This document shows, piece after piece, positions 8,700 to 17,792 of a stretch of DNA of 64,000 nt. Source of the DNA: Allobosea vaviloviae (GTDB lineage: Bacteria; Pseudomonadota; Alphaproteobacteria; Rhizobiales; Beijerinckiaceae); assembly GCF_001298265.1 (NCBI RefSeq), contig NZ_LGSZ01000047.1, positions 124,001 to 188,000 on the forward strand, written 5' to 3'. Position numbers and translations under genes: made by a program. Each line of letters begins with the position of its first letter. Position 1 is the first letter of the stretch. The notes beneath the pieces were generated by a model. The model saw only the letters and a program-made list of their open reading frames with translations, ran no database searches and was not told the origin of the DNA.

Positions 8700-9527
8700 T
8701 CAGTTCTGCTTCGCCGTGCTCGCCGTCACGCCCGGATCGACCTTGAAGCTTGACGCCTCGAGCACGGCGGTGCCGATCATCGTCTTCACCGAGACGCGCA
8801 CCGGCACCATCATGTTGGTGCCTGCGACCGGCGCAAGCCAGGTGCTGATGTCCTTGTTCTCGATCATGAACTTGGTGCTGGGCCGCAGCGCGCGATGGCC
8901 CGCGATCGGCACATAGCGCACCTGGCAAACCGCGACAGGCCCGCTATAGCCGTCGAGCTTGACCTCGCGCGTGCCCGCCGAGGTGAGCTTGATGTCGTAG
9001 CGCGCCGCGCCGTCGAAGATCGGCAGCGTGCGGTTGCAGGCGGTCGCAAGGTTCTTGCCGGTGACCGGCATCAGGAAGGCCGAGAGCGGATCGACGATGT
9101 TGCGACGGTGGCCGTCGGTCAGTGGCACGCGGTCCGGCTTGGCGTCGATCGGCGGCTCGATCTCGACGGCCGCGACATTGTTGCCGTCGAGCGCCATCCG
9201 CACGGTGCGGCTTTCGTTGGAGCTGGCGGAGCTGACCGCGAAGCTCGTCGGCGACAGCTTGGCGCCGTTGAGGCCGCCGGACGCCGCGCCCGAACCCCGC
9301 CCGCCGGTGAAGCCGCCGATCAGCCCGGTCAGCTTGGCGGCGACATCGAGCTTGTAGCTGGACGCGTCGATGCCGCCGCTGAGGCTGGCGGTCCCCAGCG
9401 TCAGCCCGAGCAGTGAGACATCATACTGGGCATCGAGCGAGGCGGCGCTGGCGGGCAGAGCGGCCGCGCCCGCGATGCAAAGCGCAAGGACGGACCCGGC
9501 CAGGGACGACGCGATGGCGGGCTTCAT
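8700..9527 (-). CDS. DUF3108 domain-containing exported protein
   Basis: 275 residues. The N-terminus MKPAIASSLAGSVLALCIAG followed by an AAALPASAA cleavage region is a Sec signal peptide, so the mature protein is periplasmic. The body (YDVSLLGLTLGTASLSG onwards) matches the DUF3108 beta-rich fold, with SAFLMPV and CNRTLPIFDGAARYDIKL in the middle. The function is unknown. It lies divergent from rpmB, a linkage common in this order. Confidence 0.85.
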   Translation of the reverse strand: MKPAIASSLAGSVLALCIAGAAALPASAASLDAQYDVSLLGLTLGTASLSGGIDASSYKLDVAAKLTGLIGGFTGGRGSGAASGGLNGAKLSPTSFAVSSASSNESRTVRMALDGNNVAAVEIEPPIDAKPDRVPLTDGHRRNIVDPLSAFLMPVTGKNLATACNRTLPIFDGAARYDIKLTSAGTREVKLDGYSGPVAVCQVRYVPIAGHRALRPSTKFMIENKDISTWLAPVAGTNMMVPVRVSVKTMIGTAVLEASSFKVDPGVTASTAKQN

Positions 9528-9681
9528 CTACGTCCTCCGGGCTTTCGAGCTGATCGGGACATGCACTGCGAATCGGTCCGAATCGTGACCTCTTTCGCCG
9601 GTTTTGGCGAGCACCAAAGCGTCACGCCCTGGGCTCCCGCCATCACCCGAGCGATATCACCAGGGCTTGCATGACTTTTCC

Positions 9682-9710
9682 TTGACGCGCCCGCCAGCCT
9701 TGGCTATGGA
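9682..9710 (+). promoter_or_regulatory. Putative sigma-70 promoter of rpmB
   Basis: TTGACG at 9682-9687, a 17-base spacer, then TATGGA at 9705-9710. The CTTGAC form of the -35 is typical of strong alphaproteobacterial promoters. It would give a leader of about 90 bases before rpmB. Confidence 0.5.
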
Positions 9711-9806
9711 ACCGCGACTTCAATTTGACTTCCGGTGCTCATGTCCGGCACGTCGCGTGTCGGCATTTTTGTTTGAGCCAGCCGGTTGGATTTAGGGAAC
9801 GATACC

Positions 9807-10094
9807 ATGGCGCGCCGTTGCGAACTGACCGGGAAAGCCACCCAGACCGGCCACCTCGTCAGCCACTCGAACCACAAGACGAAGACCGTGTTCCGCCCGA
9901 ACCTGGTCAACGTCACCTTGCAGTCCGACGCGCTCGGCCGCTCGGTTCGCCTGCGCATCTCGGCCAACGCGCTGCGCACGGTCGATCATCGCGGCGGTCT
10001 GGACGCCTTCCTGGTCAAGGCTCCGGCCGGCGACCTGTCGACCGGCGCCCTGACGCTGAAGCGCGACATCGAGAAGAAGCTCGCCACCGCCTGA
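9807..10094 (+). CDS. rpmB: 50S ribosomal protein L28
   Basis: 95 residues, the normal length for alphaproteobacterial bL28. [20 protein letters not shown] is the diagnostic N-terminus. It continues [18 protein letters not shown] and [18 protein letters not shown]. It is part of the large ribosomal subunit near the E site. The ATG at 9807 is preceded by GGGAACG; the family N-terminus excludes a longer start. A rho-independent terminator follows. It is monocistronic. Confidence 0.98.
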   Translation: MARRCELTGKATQTGHLVSHSNHKTKTVFRPNLVNVTLQSDALGRSVRLRISANALRTVDHRGGLDAFLVKAPAGDLSTGALTLKRDIEKKLATA

Positions 10095-10122
10095 GCGGTG
10101 TCGCTGTCTCGCGATTGAACGA

Positions 10123-10146
10123 AGCGGCCGAAAGGCCGCTTTTTTC
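10123..10146 (+). terminator. Rho-independent terminator of rpmB
   Basis: AGCGGCC-GAAA-GGCCGCT stem (7 bp) at 10123-10140, followed directly by a T-run. It lies 29 bases after the rpmB stop. Confidence 0.9.
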
Positions 10147-10206
10147 GTTTGACTCGTTCATGCTATTTCTTCTGAAAATTCTGCTCGCCGGATATGGGGA
10201 TCAGCT

Positions 10207-10602
10207 ATGTTTGGAGAGATGCTTCGCCGAATGTCTGCGCAGAAGGCGCAAGAGAAGGCATCGAAGCTGGCTGCTGCGCAGCAGAGCCTCCCATATCAGT
10301 GGGTTCAGGCAAATATCCCTGACATCAAACGATTAATGATGGAAAAGGCACAAGCCGGCGAAAATAGCTGCGAACTCGGCCTCGAATGGAATACAATTGA
10401 GAATAAAATCGAACGCTACAAGCCAATCATGTCGAACGAAATATTTCTCGACAGTCCCTATCATAAGGATTTTTGTGCGGCTGTTTATAAAGAATTATTG
10501 AAAGAAATTGCACCAGATCGTATCCGCTTAATCCGGAGCCAGAAAGAAATCCGATATAAAGGCAAGCGGTATACTCACGAGCAATGGACCTTGAAGTGGT
10601 GA
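10207..10602 (+). CDS. Hypothetical protein in an AT-rich island
   Basis: 131 residues, no family recognised. It is rich in Lys, Glu and Ile, with a helical N-terminus (MLRRMSAQKAQEKASKLAAA) and a basic C-terminus ending KGKRYTHEQWTLKW. No signal peptide or membrane segment. Codon use (many AAA, ATT, TTT, TTA) and base composition differ sharply from flanking genes, suggesting acquisition by transfer. The ATG at 10207 follows GGGGATCAGCT, a weak Shine-Dalgarno sequence. It sits between the rpmB terminator and the convergent esterase gene. Confidence 0.65.
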   Translation: MFGEMLRRMSAQKAQEKASKLAAAQQSLPYQWVQANIPDIKRLMMEKAQAGENSCELGLEWNTIENKIERYKPIMSNEIFLDSPYHKDFCAAVYKELLKEIAPDRIRLIRSQKEIRYKGKRYTHEQWTLKW

Positions 10603-10645
10603 CCGCCTGAAGGCACCGAGGACATTGAAACGTAAGGGTTAGAAC

Positions 10646-11644
10646 TCAAACCAGCTCGAATTCCAGCAGCACCGTCCGCTGCAGGAACGAGAAATTGTCG
10701 TCCGAGATCAGCGTCAGGATGGTCTTGCCATCCTCCAGATGGACGGCCAAACCTTCCATATTGTCGATCTCCTGCCCGAGATCGGCCTGGATCAGCGCTG
10801 GGCCATCGAGCAGGGCGCCCGCTTTCAGGCTTGGGCCCGCCACGCGACGGATCCGCATGCCGACGCCACGCAGCGGGCGATACCAGCGTTCCAACAGCAG
10901 CATGTCGCCATCGGGTAGGAAGGCGAGATCGGTGATGTCGAAGCCGTCATGCCGGGCCACCTGGAACAGGCCGGGCTGCCGCCCGAGGATCACGCCCAGC
11001 GTCGGCTCATCGTCGGCGCCCGAACGCTCGGCGATCGCCACGACCGCGCCTGCAAGAGGCTGGCCTGCCGGCACGACGCCGATCGCTTCCAGCCCGCGAT
11101 TATCCGGCAGGCGCTTGACCTCTCGCGGGACTGGCACGATGCGCGCCCGCGCCATGACGCCCTGACCGGCCCAGTCGAAGCGCAGCACGTCATGCGTCCG
11201 CTCGACGCCCATGTAAGCGACACCATCGGCGATGCAGAGGCTTTCGGTGTCGTAGTAGCGCGAGCGGTGCAGCGGCTTGCCGGACGCCCCGAGGATTGGC
11301 GCAAGTTCCGCGCGGTAGAGCCCGGTCAGCCTGCCGTCGCGCGTGGCGACCCTCGCCGTCAGCCAGAACCCGTTATCGGTGACGGCGACGAGGTCGCAGC
11401 CATCAGCGCCGCCGCGCCAGAGGCCCGAGACCCCGCCGAAGCGCGGATGATCGCCGCTGAGCACGAGTCCACCCCGGAAGGCGAGCTTGCCGAAGCGGGT
11501 CTTCTCGGGGTTTCGCGGCTCGAAAGCGCGGATCGGCCGGGAGGAGACGGTGACGGGGCCGCCTTCGCGGTCCTGGGCACGGGCTTGGGGCGCGACGGCG
11601 AGCGCACCGAGTCCAGCCAACGCGGAGCGGCGAGTCAGGCGCAT
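10646..11644 (-). CDS. Esterase-like activity of phytase family protein, Tat-exported
   Basis: 332 residues. The N-terminus MRLTRRSALAGLGALAVAPQ then ARAQ is a twin-arginine signal, so a folded periplasmic enzyme is expected. The body shows the family pattern of a beta-propeller: GGVSGLWRGGADGCDLVAVTDNG, YYDTESLCIADG, LPDNRGLEAIGV, DMLLLERWYRP and EIDNMEGLAVH. Members were named for weak esterase or phytase activity; the natural substrate is unknown. It lies downstream of cobT on the same strand, separated by a large inverted repeat. Confidence 0.85.
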   Translation of the reverse strand: MRLTRRSALAGLGALAVAPQARAQDREGGPVTVSSRPIRAFEPRNPEKTRFGKLAFRGGLVLSGDHPRFGGVSGLWRGGADGCDLVAVTDNGFWLTARVATRDGRLTGLYRAELAPILGASGKPLHRSRYYDTESLCIADGVAYMGVERTHDVLRFDWAGQGVMARARIVPVPREVKRLPDNRGLEAIGVVPAGQPLAGAVVAIAERSGADDEPTLGVILGRQPGLFQVARHDGFDITDLAFLPDGDMLLLERWYRPLRGVGMRIRRVAGPSLKAGALLDGPALIQADLGQEIDNMEGLAVHLEDGKTILTLISDDNFSFLQRTVLLEFELV

Positions 11645-11671
11645 CAGAACGAAGCGCCTGCTGCCAAGCCT

Positions 11672-11837
11672 GCGCGGGGAACCCCTCTCCTGTAAGGAGA
11701 GGGGCAGGGGTGAGGTGTCGGCCCCTGGACCAGAGGCGTGCCAGTCCTAAGCGGCGGTAACGGTGAGGTTTCGGCCAAGACGTCCAACGGCCGACCCCTC
11801 ACCCTGCCCTCTCCCTCCGGGAGAGGGTTCCCCGCGC
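11672..11837. repeat. Long inverted repeat between cobT and the esterase gene
   Basis: The left arm (11672-11723) and right arm (11789-11837) are near-perfect reverse complements of about 50 bases, each holding a smaller CCTCTCC / GGAGAGG hairpin. The 65-base centre carries no gene. The arms read GCGCGGGGAACC...CAGGGGTGAGG. The whole cruciform could act as a terminator or transcript stabiliser, or be a dispersed repeat unrelated to the REP-like families elsewhere. Confidence 0.8.
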
Positions 11838-11864
11838 CAGACCCATGGATGTGGCAGGCCAACC

Positions 11865-13766
11865 TCACTGCCGACGTCGCGCGCCGCCCGACGACTTGGC
11901 GTTCAGCCGCGGATCGTCCTCGAACAGCTCGGCGAGCTTTTCGGTCATCACGCCGCCGAGCTCCTCGGCGTCGACGATGGTGACGGCGCGGCGGTAGTAA
12001 CGCGTCACGTCGTGGCCGATGCCGATGGCGATCAGCTCGACCGGCGAGCGTGTCTCGATCTCGGCGATGATGTGGCGCAGATGCCGCTCGAGATAATTGC
12101 CGGCGTTGACCGACAGGGTGGAATCGTCGACCGGCGCACCGTCCGAGATCACCATCAGGATCTTGCGCTGCTCCGGCCGGGCCAGGATGCGCTTATGCGC
12201 CCAATCCAGCGCCTCGCCATCTATGTTCTCCTTGAGCAGGCCCTCGCGCATCATCAGCCCGAGATTCTTGCGCGCCCGCCGCCACGGCGCATCCGCCGCC
12301 TTGTAGATGATATGGCGGAGATCGTTGAGGCGGCCGGGATTGGCCGGCTTGCCCGATTGCAGCCAGGACTCGCGCGACAGCCCGCCCTTCCAGGCCCGCG
12401 TGGTGAAGCCGAGCAGCTCCGTCTTGACGCCGCAGCGCTCCAGCGTCCGGGCCAGGATGTCGGCGCAGGTCGCGGCGACCGTGATCGGCCGGCCGCGCAT
12501 CGAGCCGGAATTGTCGATCAGAAGCGTCACCACAGTATCGCGGAAATTGACGTCCGATTCCTGCCGGAAGGAGAGCGGCTGATAGGGGTCGATGATGATG
12601 CGCGGCAGCCGCGCCGGATCGAGCGCGCCCTCTTCCAGGTCGAACTGCCAGGACCGGTTCTGCTGCGCCATCAAGCGACGCTGCAACCGGTTGGCCAGAC
12701 GGGCGACGACGCCCTGGAGATGCGCGAGCTGCTTGTCGAGATAGGCGCGCAGGCGCGTCAGCTCCTCGGCGTCGCAGAGCTCCTCGGCCGTGATCGTCTC
12801 GTCGAACTTGACGGTGTAGGGCTTGTAGTCGGTCTGAGGCCGGTCATTGGGCTTGCCCTCGCGCGGACGCGGCGCCTCGCCGGCTTCGTCGGCCTCCGAA
12901 TTCTCGTCCTCGTCGTCCCAATCGCCCGAGGGGGCGTCGGAAGCTTCGCTCGCGCCTTCCTGCAACTCCTCGGTGGCGTCGTCGGAGACCTCGACCTCGG
13001 AGCGCTCACCGGCACTTTCCTGCTCGGCCTCGCCATCCTGCTGCTGCTGTTCGTCGGAGGACTGGTCCTTGTTGTCCTCGTCTTCCTCCGATTCCTCGCC
13101 CTGAGAGGTCTGCTCGGCCATGTCGAGCGAGGCCAGCATGTCGCGCACCGTGCGTGCGAAGGCGCGCTGGTCCTCGACCGCGTTCGACAGCCGGTCGAGA
13201 TCGGCGCCGGCCTTCTCCTCGATCTGCTCGCGCCAGAGATCGACCAGCTTCTGCGCCGCCTTGGGCGGCTTCAGGCCGGTCAGCCGCTCGCGCACCATCA
13301 GCGCCAGCGCATCCTCCAGCGGGGCGTCGGCACGGTCGGTGATCTCCTCATAGCGCCCGCCGCGATGATAGCGATCCTCCAGCATGGCGGTGATGTTGCC
13401 GGCCATGCCGGCCATCCGCCGCGAGCCGACGCATTCGACGCGCGCCTGCTCGACAGCGTCGAACACGGCACGCGCCGCATCGCCCTCGGGTGCGGCGCGG
13501 CGATGCACGCTGGCATCATGGCAGGCGAGCCGCAGCGCCATCGAATCGGAATGGCCGCGCAGGATCGCGACATCCTCGAGCGTCAGCTTGCGCGGCGGCT
13601 CGGGCAGGCGGGCGCGGTCGCCGACGAGCGAGGGTTTGTCCGCCGCGAAGACGATCTCCATCTCCGGCTTCCGGGCGATCGCCTTCATCGTCTGCGAAAT
13701 CGCGCGCTTCAGCGGCTCTGCTGGCGCTTCCTTGGACTGGCCGGGCTTGCGATTTGAGATGCTCAT
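11865..13766 (-). CDS. cobT: Aerobic cobaltochelatase subunit CobT
   Basis: 633 residues, the usual CobT length. With CobN and CobS it inserts Co2+ into hydrogenobyrinic acid a,c-diamide in the oxygen-dependent cobalamin pathway. The N-terminal domain (1-210) is followed by a very acidic, low-complexity linker (about 215-320, runs of Glu/Asp/Gln). The C-terminal von Willebrand A domain has the metal-binding MIDAS motif DNSGSMRG and [11 protein letters not shown]. Its ATG overlaps the upstream GNAT stop (ATGA). cobN is not in the window. Confidence 0.96.
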   Translation of the reverse strand: MSISNRKPGQSKEAPAEPLKRAISQTMKAIARKPEMEIVFAADKPSLVGDRARLPEPPRKLTLEDVAILRGHSDSMALRLACHDASVHRRAAPEGDAARAVFDAVEQARVECVGSRRMAGMAGNITAMLEDRYHRGGRYEEITDRADAPLEDALALMVRERLTGLKPPKAAQKLVDLWREQIEEKAGADLDRLSNAVEDQRAFARTVRDMLASLDMAEQTSQGEESEEDEDNKDQSSDEQQQQDGEAEQESAGERSEVEVSDDATEELQEGASEASDAPSGDWDDEDENSEADEAGEAPRPREGKPNDRPQTDYKPYTVKFDETITAEELCDAEELTRLRAYLDKQLAHLQGVVARLANRLQRRLMAQQNRSWQFDLEEGALDPARLPRIIIDPYQPLSFRQESDVNFRDTVVTLLIDNSGSMRGRPITVAATCADILARTLERCGVKTELLGFTTRAWKGGLSRESWLQSGKPANPGRLNDLRHIIYKAADAPWRRARKNLGLMMREGLLKENIDGEALDWAHKRILARPEQRKILMVISDGAPVDDSTLSVNAGNYLERHLRHIIAEIETRSPVELIAIGIGHDVTRYYRRAVTIVDAEELGGVMTEKLAELFEDDPRLNAKSSGGARRRQ

Positions 13767-14179
13767 AGCGCTTTCGCGAAATGGTGGATGCGATGGCCGG
13801 CCACGGGGTAGTCCTCCATCACGCCATACTGCCGATAGCCCAGCTTCGGATAGAAATCAGGCGCCTGAAGGCTCATCGTACTCAGATACACGCCCCGCGC
13901 ACCATGCTCGCGCGCGGCGTCCTCGGCCATCGCGACCAGGGCCTCGCCATGGCCCTTCCCGCGATGCGCCTCGTCGATCCAGAGCAGGTCGACATGGAGC
14001 CATTCCCACTTCAGCTCGCCGATCAGCCCGCCGACGATGACGCCGTCATCGTCGCGCAGGCTGAGCGCGAGCGGCACGCTGTTGCGCTCGCCCGCCCTCG
14101 CGGCGTTGTAGGCGCTCAGCCCCGCGACCACGGCCTCCCTCGTCGCCGCGACATCGCTTTCGCGCTGGAGGGTCGCCAT
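13763..14179 (-). CDS. GNAT family N-acetyltransferase between cobS and cobT
   Basis: A 138-residue single-domain [25 protein letters not shown] is the acetyl-CoA loop (Gly/Arg-rich Q/RxxGxG/A form). It ends with the [10 protein letters not shown] strand-helix typical of the family. The ATG at 14179 was chosen because MATLQRES begins the fold; no strong ribosome-binding site is visible. Its stop overlaps the cobT start, and cobS ends 14 bases upstream, so all three are probably one transcript. The substrate is unknown. Confidence 0.85.
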   Translation of the reverse strand: MATLQRESDVAATREAVVAGLSAYNAARAGERNSVPLALSLRDDDGVIVGGLIGELKWEWLHVDLLWIDEAHRGKGHGEALVAMAEDAAREHGARGVYLSTMSLQAPDFYPKLGYRQYGVMEDYPVAGHRIHHFAKAL

Positions 14180-14193
14180 GGCGGGAGCGACCG

Positions 14194-15180
14194 TCAGCTC
14201 AGGACCACATTCGCCGCGCTCTCCGGCAGTTCCTTGCCGAAGGAGCGCTGGAAGAACTCGGCCACCAGCGTGCGCTCCATCTCGTCGCACTTGTTCAGGA
14301 AGGTGACGCGGAAGGAGAAGCCGATATCGCCGAAGATCGCGGCGTTCTCGGCCCAGGTGATGACGGTGCGCGGGCTCATCACGGTCGAGAGATCGCCGTT
14401 CATGAAGGCATTGCGGGTGAGATCGGCGACGCGGACCATCTTGTCGATGGTCGCCCTGCCTTCAGGGCTCCCCTGGAAGTGCTTCGACTTCGCCAGCACG
14501 ATCTCGACCTCGTTGTCGTGCGGCAGATAGTTCAGCGTGGTCACGATCGACCAGCGGTCCATCTGACCCTGGTTGATCTGCTGCGTGCCGTGATAGAGGC
14601 CAGACGTGTCGCCGAGGCCCACCGTGTTGGCGGTGGCGAACAGCCGGAAGGCGGGGTGCGGGCGGATGACGCGCTTCTGGTCGAGCAGCGTCAGCTTGCC
14701 GGACTGCTCGAGCACGCGCTGGATCACGAACATCACATCCGGGCGGCCGGCATCGTACTCGTCGAAGACCAGCGCGATGTTGTTCTGCAGCGCCCAGGGC
14801 AGGATGCCGTCCTGGAACTCGGTGATCTGCTTGCCTTCCTTCAGCACGATCGCGTCCTTGCCGACGAGGTCGAGGCGCGAGACGTGGCTGTCGAGGTTGA
14901 CGCGGACGCAGGGCCAGTTGAGGCGGGCCGCGACCTGCTCGATATGGGTCGACTTGCCGGTGCCGTGATAGCCCGAGATCATGACGCGCCGGTTATGGGC
15001 GAAGCCGGCCAGGATCGCGATCGTGGTGTCGCGGTCGAAGCGGTAATCCGGGTCGAGATCGGGCACATGCGCCTCGGTCGAGGAATAGGCCGGAACCTCC
15101 AGATCGGAATCGATACCGAATGTCTGGCGCACCGACAGCTTGATGTCGGGCAGGCCGGCGGCAGTCGTCGTTGTCATCAT
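14194..15180 (-). CDS. cobS: Aerobic cobaltochelatase subunit CobS
   Basis: 328 residues, an AAA+ ATPase of the MoxR/CobS type. Walker A is GYHGTGKST, Walker B is [10 protein letters not shown], sensor I is FATANT, and there is an arginine-rich C-terminal lid. It powers cobalt insertion together with CobT and CobN. The start MMTTTT is preceded by GGAGA 6-8 bases upstream; either of two adjacent ATG codons may be used. It is the first gene of the cobS-GNAT-cobT run. Confidence 0.97.
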   Translation of the reverse strand: MMTTTTAAGLPDIKLSVRQTFGIDSDLEVPAYSSTEAHVPDLDPDYRFDRDTTIAILAGFAHNRRVMISGYHGTGKSTHIEQVAARLNWPCVRVNLDSHVSRLDLVGKDAIVLKEGKQITEFQDGILPWALQNNIALVFDEYDAGRPDVMFVIQRVLEQSGKLTLLDQKRVIRPHPAFRLFATANTVGLGDTSGLYHGTQQINQGQMDRWSIVTTLNYLPHDNEVEIVLAKSKHFQGSPEGRATIDKMVRVADLTRNAFMNGDLSTVMSPRTVITWAENAAIFGDIGFSFRVTFLNKCDEMERTLVAEFFQRSFGKELPESAANVVLS

Positions 15181-15327
15181 CAGATCTCCGGGCGTGGGAG
15201 CATGGCCGGTAATTGACCGGTTGTCCCAACGCCGACCGAGGAGGGAGGCAATACCAACCTAATTAGAGGCAAAGCCCGGCATCGGCAATTCGCAAAGCGC
15301 CAAGGCTATTGTTCGCAAAAGACATGC

Positions 15328-16530
15328 CTAGTCCCGCTCCGCCAGCAGCCGCGTCACGATGCCCGCGACCGTGCCTGCGCCGTCGCGATCGATCGCCGAG
15401 GTCCCGGGAGGACCTGCCGTCAGCGCCGCCTTGACTGCGGCGGCGAAAGCGGCAGGCGTTGCGGCATCGGCGCCGGAAAGCCGCAGGCAGCGCGCGAGGC
15501 CTGCCCGTTCCATCGCCTCGGCACGCACCGCCTGCTCGGTCTCCGCGCCTGCGTCGAAGGGCACGACGATGGCGGGGCACGCCGCCGCGACGAGATCGAG
15601 CACGGTGTTGTAGCCAGCCTGGCTGATCGACAGCGCGCAGGCCGCGAGCAGTTCGCCAAAATCCTGACGCGCCCGCTCGACGGTGACGTTGGGCGAGGCC
15701 GATTGCCGCAGGCCGGCGAAATCGGCGTCAGCGAGGCCGCGTCCGGCAAAAAGGCGCCAGGGCCGGGAGGTGTCGAGGCGCGCGGCATCGAGGCAGAGCC
15801 GGAACAGCGGCAACGCAGCCCCGGAACCACCGCCGGAGACGAGGATTTCGCCCTCACCGTCATTGCGAGCGGAGCGAAGCAATCCAGGGGGACGTCGAGC
15901 GGGCGGCTCTGGATTGCTTCGCTCCGCTCGCAATGACGGCGCAGCCAGATACCCCGTGTAATGCAGCCTCTCCGCAAGCCCGGCCGAGACCGGCCAGGAC
16001 GCCTCCAGCGGCAGGAAGGCTGCATCGCCATGGACGAGCACGCCGTCGAAATGGTCGGCGAGCCGCCGATGCGCCTCCGCGATCCGGTCCGGCCGCGGCG
16101 TCACCAGCACGTCGCGGACCGAAGCCAGCACCAAAACGCGCGGGTTGGCCGCCTTCGCCGCAGCGATGAGGCCAAGGAACTCATCCGCAAGCTGCCGCCG
16201 CCCGAACGGAAAATGCTCGGTGATCACGACATCTGGCCGAAGCGCCGTCGCAAGCTGCGCGAGAATCGCCTGACGCTCAGTGCGCCGGGAGGCCGCGATC
16301 GGCACGCCCTCCTCGTCGAGGAGGTTGCGGAAATCGACGCCCTCGACCTTCACCGGCGGCAATTGCACGAAGGCGAAGGGCTCGCCCTCCATCGCCCGCA
16401 TCGGCATGCCGCCGCTGGCGAGCGTCACGGCATAGCCGCTCGCGGCGAGCGCCCGGGCGAGATGGCCCGCCCGCACCAGATGCCCGCTGCCGAGCAGATG
16501 CGTCACCGCGATCAGCACGGTGCCATTCAT
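15328..16530 (-). CDS. MurG-like glycosyltransferase with an in-frame palindromic insertion
   Basis: 400 residues in a GT-B arrangement. The N-terminal GSGHLVRAGHLARAL is the GxGH acceptor-side loop. The C-terminal domain has LVSGGGSGA, the nucleotide-sugar region ISQAGYNTVLDLVAAACPAIVVPF, and EQAVRAEAMERAGLA. It resembles the protein at 34174, so the two are probably paralogues. Residues about 199-225 (LRAERSNP...LLRSARND) are encoded by a perfect inverted repeat and fall in the linker between the two domains, where the paralogue has no insert. The start overlaps the stop of the upstream glycosyltransferase (ATGA). Confidence 0.82.
   Translation of the reverse strand: MNGTVLIAVTHLLGSGHLVRAGHLARALAASGYAVTLASGGMPMRAMEGEPFAFVQLPPVKVEGVDFRNLLDEEGVPIAASRRTERQAILAQLATALRPDVVITEHFPFGRRQLADEFLGLIAAAKAANPRVLVLASVRDVLVTPRPDRIAEAHRRLADHFDGVLVHGDAAFLPLEASWPVSAGLAERLHYTGYLAAPSLRAERSNPEPPARRPPGLLRSARNDGEGEILVSGGGSGAALPLFRLCLDAARLDTSRPWRLFAGRGLADADFAGLRQSASPNVTVERARQDFGELLAACALSISQAGYNTVLDLVAAACPAIVVPFDAGAETEQAVRAEAMERAGLARCLRLSGADAATPAAFAAAVKAALTAGPPGTSAIDRDGAGTVAGIVTRLLAERD
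15858..15938. repeat. Palindromic element inside a coding gene
   Basis: A 30-base arm (15858-15887) is exactly repeated in reverse complement (15909-15938) around a 21-base loop. The 81-base unit is a multiple of three and contains no stop in the host frame, so it encodes 27 extra residues in the glycosyltransferase. The arms begin CGTCATTGCGAGCGGAGCGA. Confidence 0.9.
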
Positions 16531-17792
16531 GGCCGCTCGCCCGACGAAGCGCGCAGCCTTGCGGCGATCCAGTCGAGCCCGGCGGCGGCCGAGAAGGCAC
16601 TGGTCAACCGCTGATGGGCCGCCTCCCCCAGCGCCGCGCGCCGCTCCGGCGCGACCGCCAGCGCAGCCAGCGCCCCCGCCAGTGCCGCGACATCGCCAGG
16701 CGGGACCAAAAGCCCCTCGACACCCTCGCGGACAAACTCGGGAATGCCGGCAAAATCCGTAGCGACGATCGGCAGGCCCTGGCTCGCCGCCTCCATCACG
16801 ACATTGGGCAGGCCGTCGCGGTCGCCGTCGCCGGCCTGCCGGGAGGGCAGCACGAACAGATCGGCCTCGCGCAGCGCCGCGATGACATCGCCCTGCGCCT
16901 TCGGGCCCGCCCAGGTCACTCGGTCGCCGAGGCCCAGATCGGCAGCCTGCGCCTGCAGCGCCTTCAGCTTTTCGCCGCCGCCGATATGCGCCAGCCGCCA
17001 GTGCAGGCCGGCAGGAAGCTGCGCCAGTGCCGAAAGGAGATCGTCGAAGCCCTTCTTCTCGACCGCGCGGCCAATCGTGACGAAGCGCACCGGATCGGCG
17101 GCATCGCCACCGTCGCGCGCCGGACGGCTGGGCGGAGCCGGAAAGCGCGCGAGGTCGAGCCCGTGATAGACGAGATCGACCTTGTCGGGCCGGTCGGCAA
17201 GGCGCGCGAGTTCGCGGTGGCCGTCGCGCGTGCAGGTCACGCCCCAGGCGGCGGACGCGATCTTCTCACGCTTCTCCCAATCCGGCGTCGTCCAGATGTC
17301 CTTGGCATGGGCCGAGAAGGACCAGCTCAGCCCCCGCAGCAGCGCTGCATAACGGATCACCGAGGCCGGCGTATGAAGGTAGTGCACATGCAGATGCGTG
17401 ATGTCGGCCGGCAATTCGCGCGCCATCACGCAGGCCTGGCCGAAGCGGCGCAAGCGGTTGCGCGTGCGGTCGCGGGCGAGATCGCGCAGGAAGACCGGCA
17501 GCAGCCGCGCGAAGCCGGGCCGCAGCAGCGCCCGCAGCACGCCGCGCAACACCCGCCCGGGCTCATCGTGCAGATATTCCGGCAGGTAGCTCACCGGCGC
17601 CGTGATCTGGTTGTGCATCAGATGGCGCGCGACATCAGTCGGCCGGCGCAGCGACCAGATCGCAAAGGCAACGCCGCGCTGCTGCAAGCCAAGCAACTCC
17701 TGGGCGATGAAGGTCTCCGACAGGCGCGGATAGCCCTTCATCGCGATCGCGATGCGGGGTGCCTGTGCAGCCGCGTCCAAGGGGGCGCTCAT
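16527..17792 (-). CDS. Glycosyltransferase family 4 protein (colanic acid/exopolysaccharide type)
   Basis: 421 residues. N-terminal half: AMKGYPRLSETFIAQELLGL, typical of exopolysaccharide GT4 enzymes, and THLHVHYLHTPASVIRYAAL. The C-terminal half has the GT4 donor site: FVTIGRAVEKKGFDDLLSAL and GLPNVVMEAASQGLPIVATD with the conserved E-x7-E pattern, then GIPEFVREGVEGLLVPPGD. It is cytoplasmic, transferring a hexose to a lipid-linked glycan (inferred). The ATG at 17792 overlaps the previous stop (ATGA), and its own stop overlaps the next start, so three genes are coupled in a row. Confidence 0.92.
   Translation of the reverse strand: MSAPLDAAAQAPRIAIAMKGYPRLSETFIAQELLGLQQRGVAFAIWSLRRPTDVARHLMHNQITAPVSYLPEYLHDEPGRVLRGVLRALLRPGFARLLPVFLRDLARDRTRNRLRRFGQACVMARELPADITHLHVHYLHTPASVIRYAALLRGLSWSFSAHAKDIWTTPDWEKREKIASAAWGVTCTRDGHRELARLADRPDKVDLVYHGLDLARFPAPPSRPARDGGDAADPVRFVTIGRAVEKKGFDDLLSALAQLPAGLHWRLAHIGGGEKLKALQAQAADLGLGDRVTWAGPKAQGDVIAALREADLFVLPSRQAGDGDRDGLPNVVMEAASQGLPIVATDFAGIPEFVREGVEGLLVPPGDVAALAGALAALAVAPERRAALGEAAHQRLTSAFSAAAGLDWIAARLRASSGERP

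Noticed and set aside
11763..13757. A 664-codon open frame opposite cobT.
   Set aside because: Artefact of third-position GC bias in cobT; no recognisable domain.
15181..15327. A cobalamin riboswitch upstream of cobS.
   Set aside because: No B12 box or matching stem arrangement was seen in the 147-base gap.
15858..15938. A frameshift or pseudogene in the glycosyltransferase at 15328.
   Set aside because: The inserted unit is 81 bases (27 codons) without a stop, and both flanking domains remain in frame and match the paralogue.
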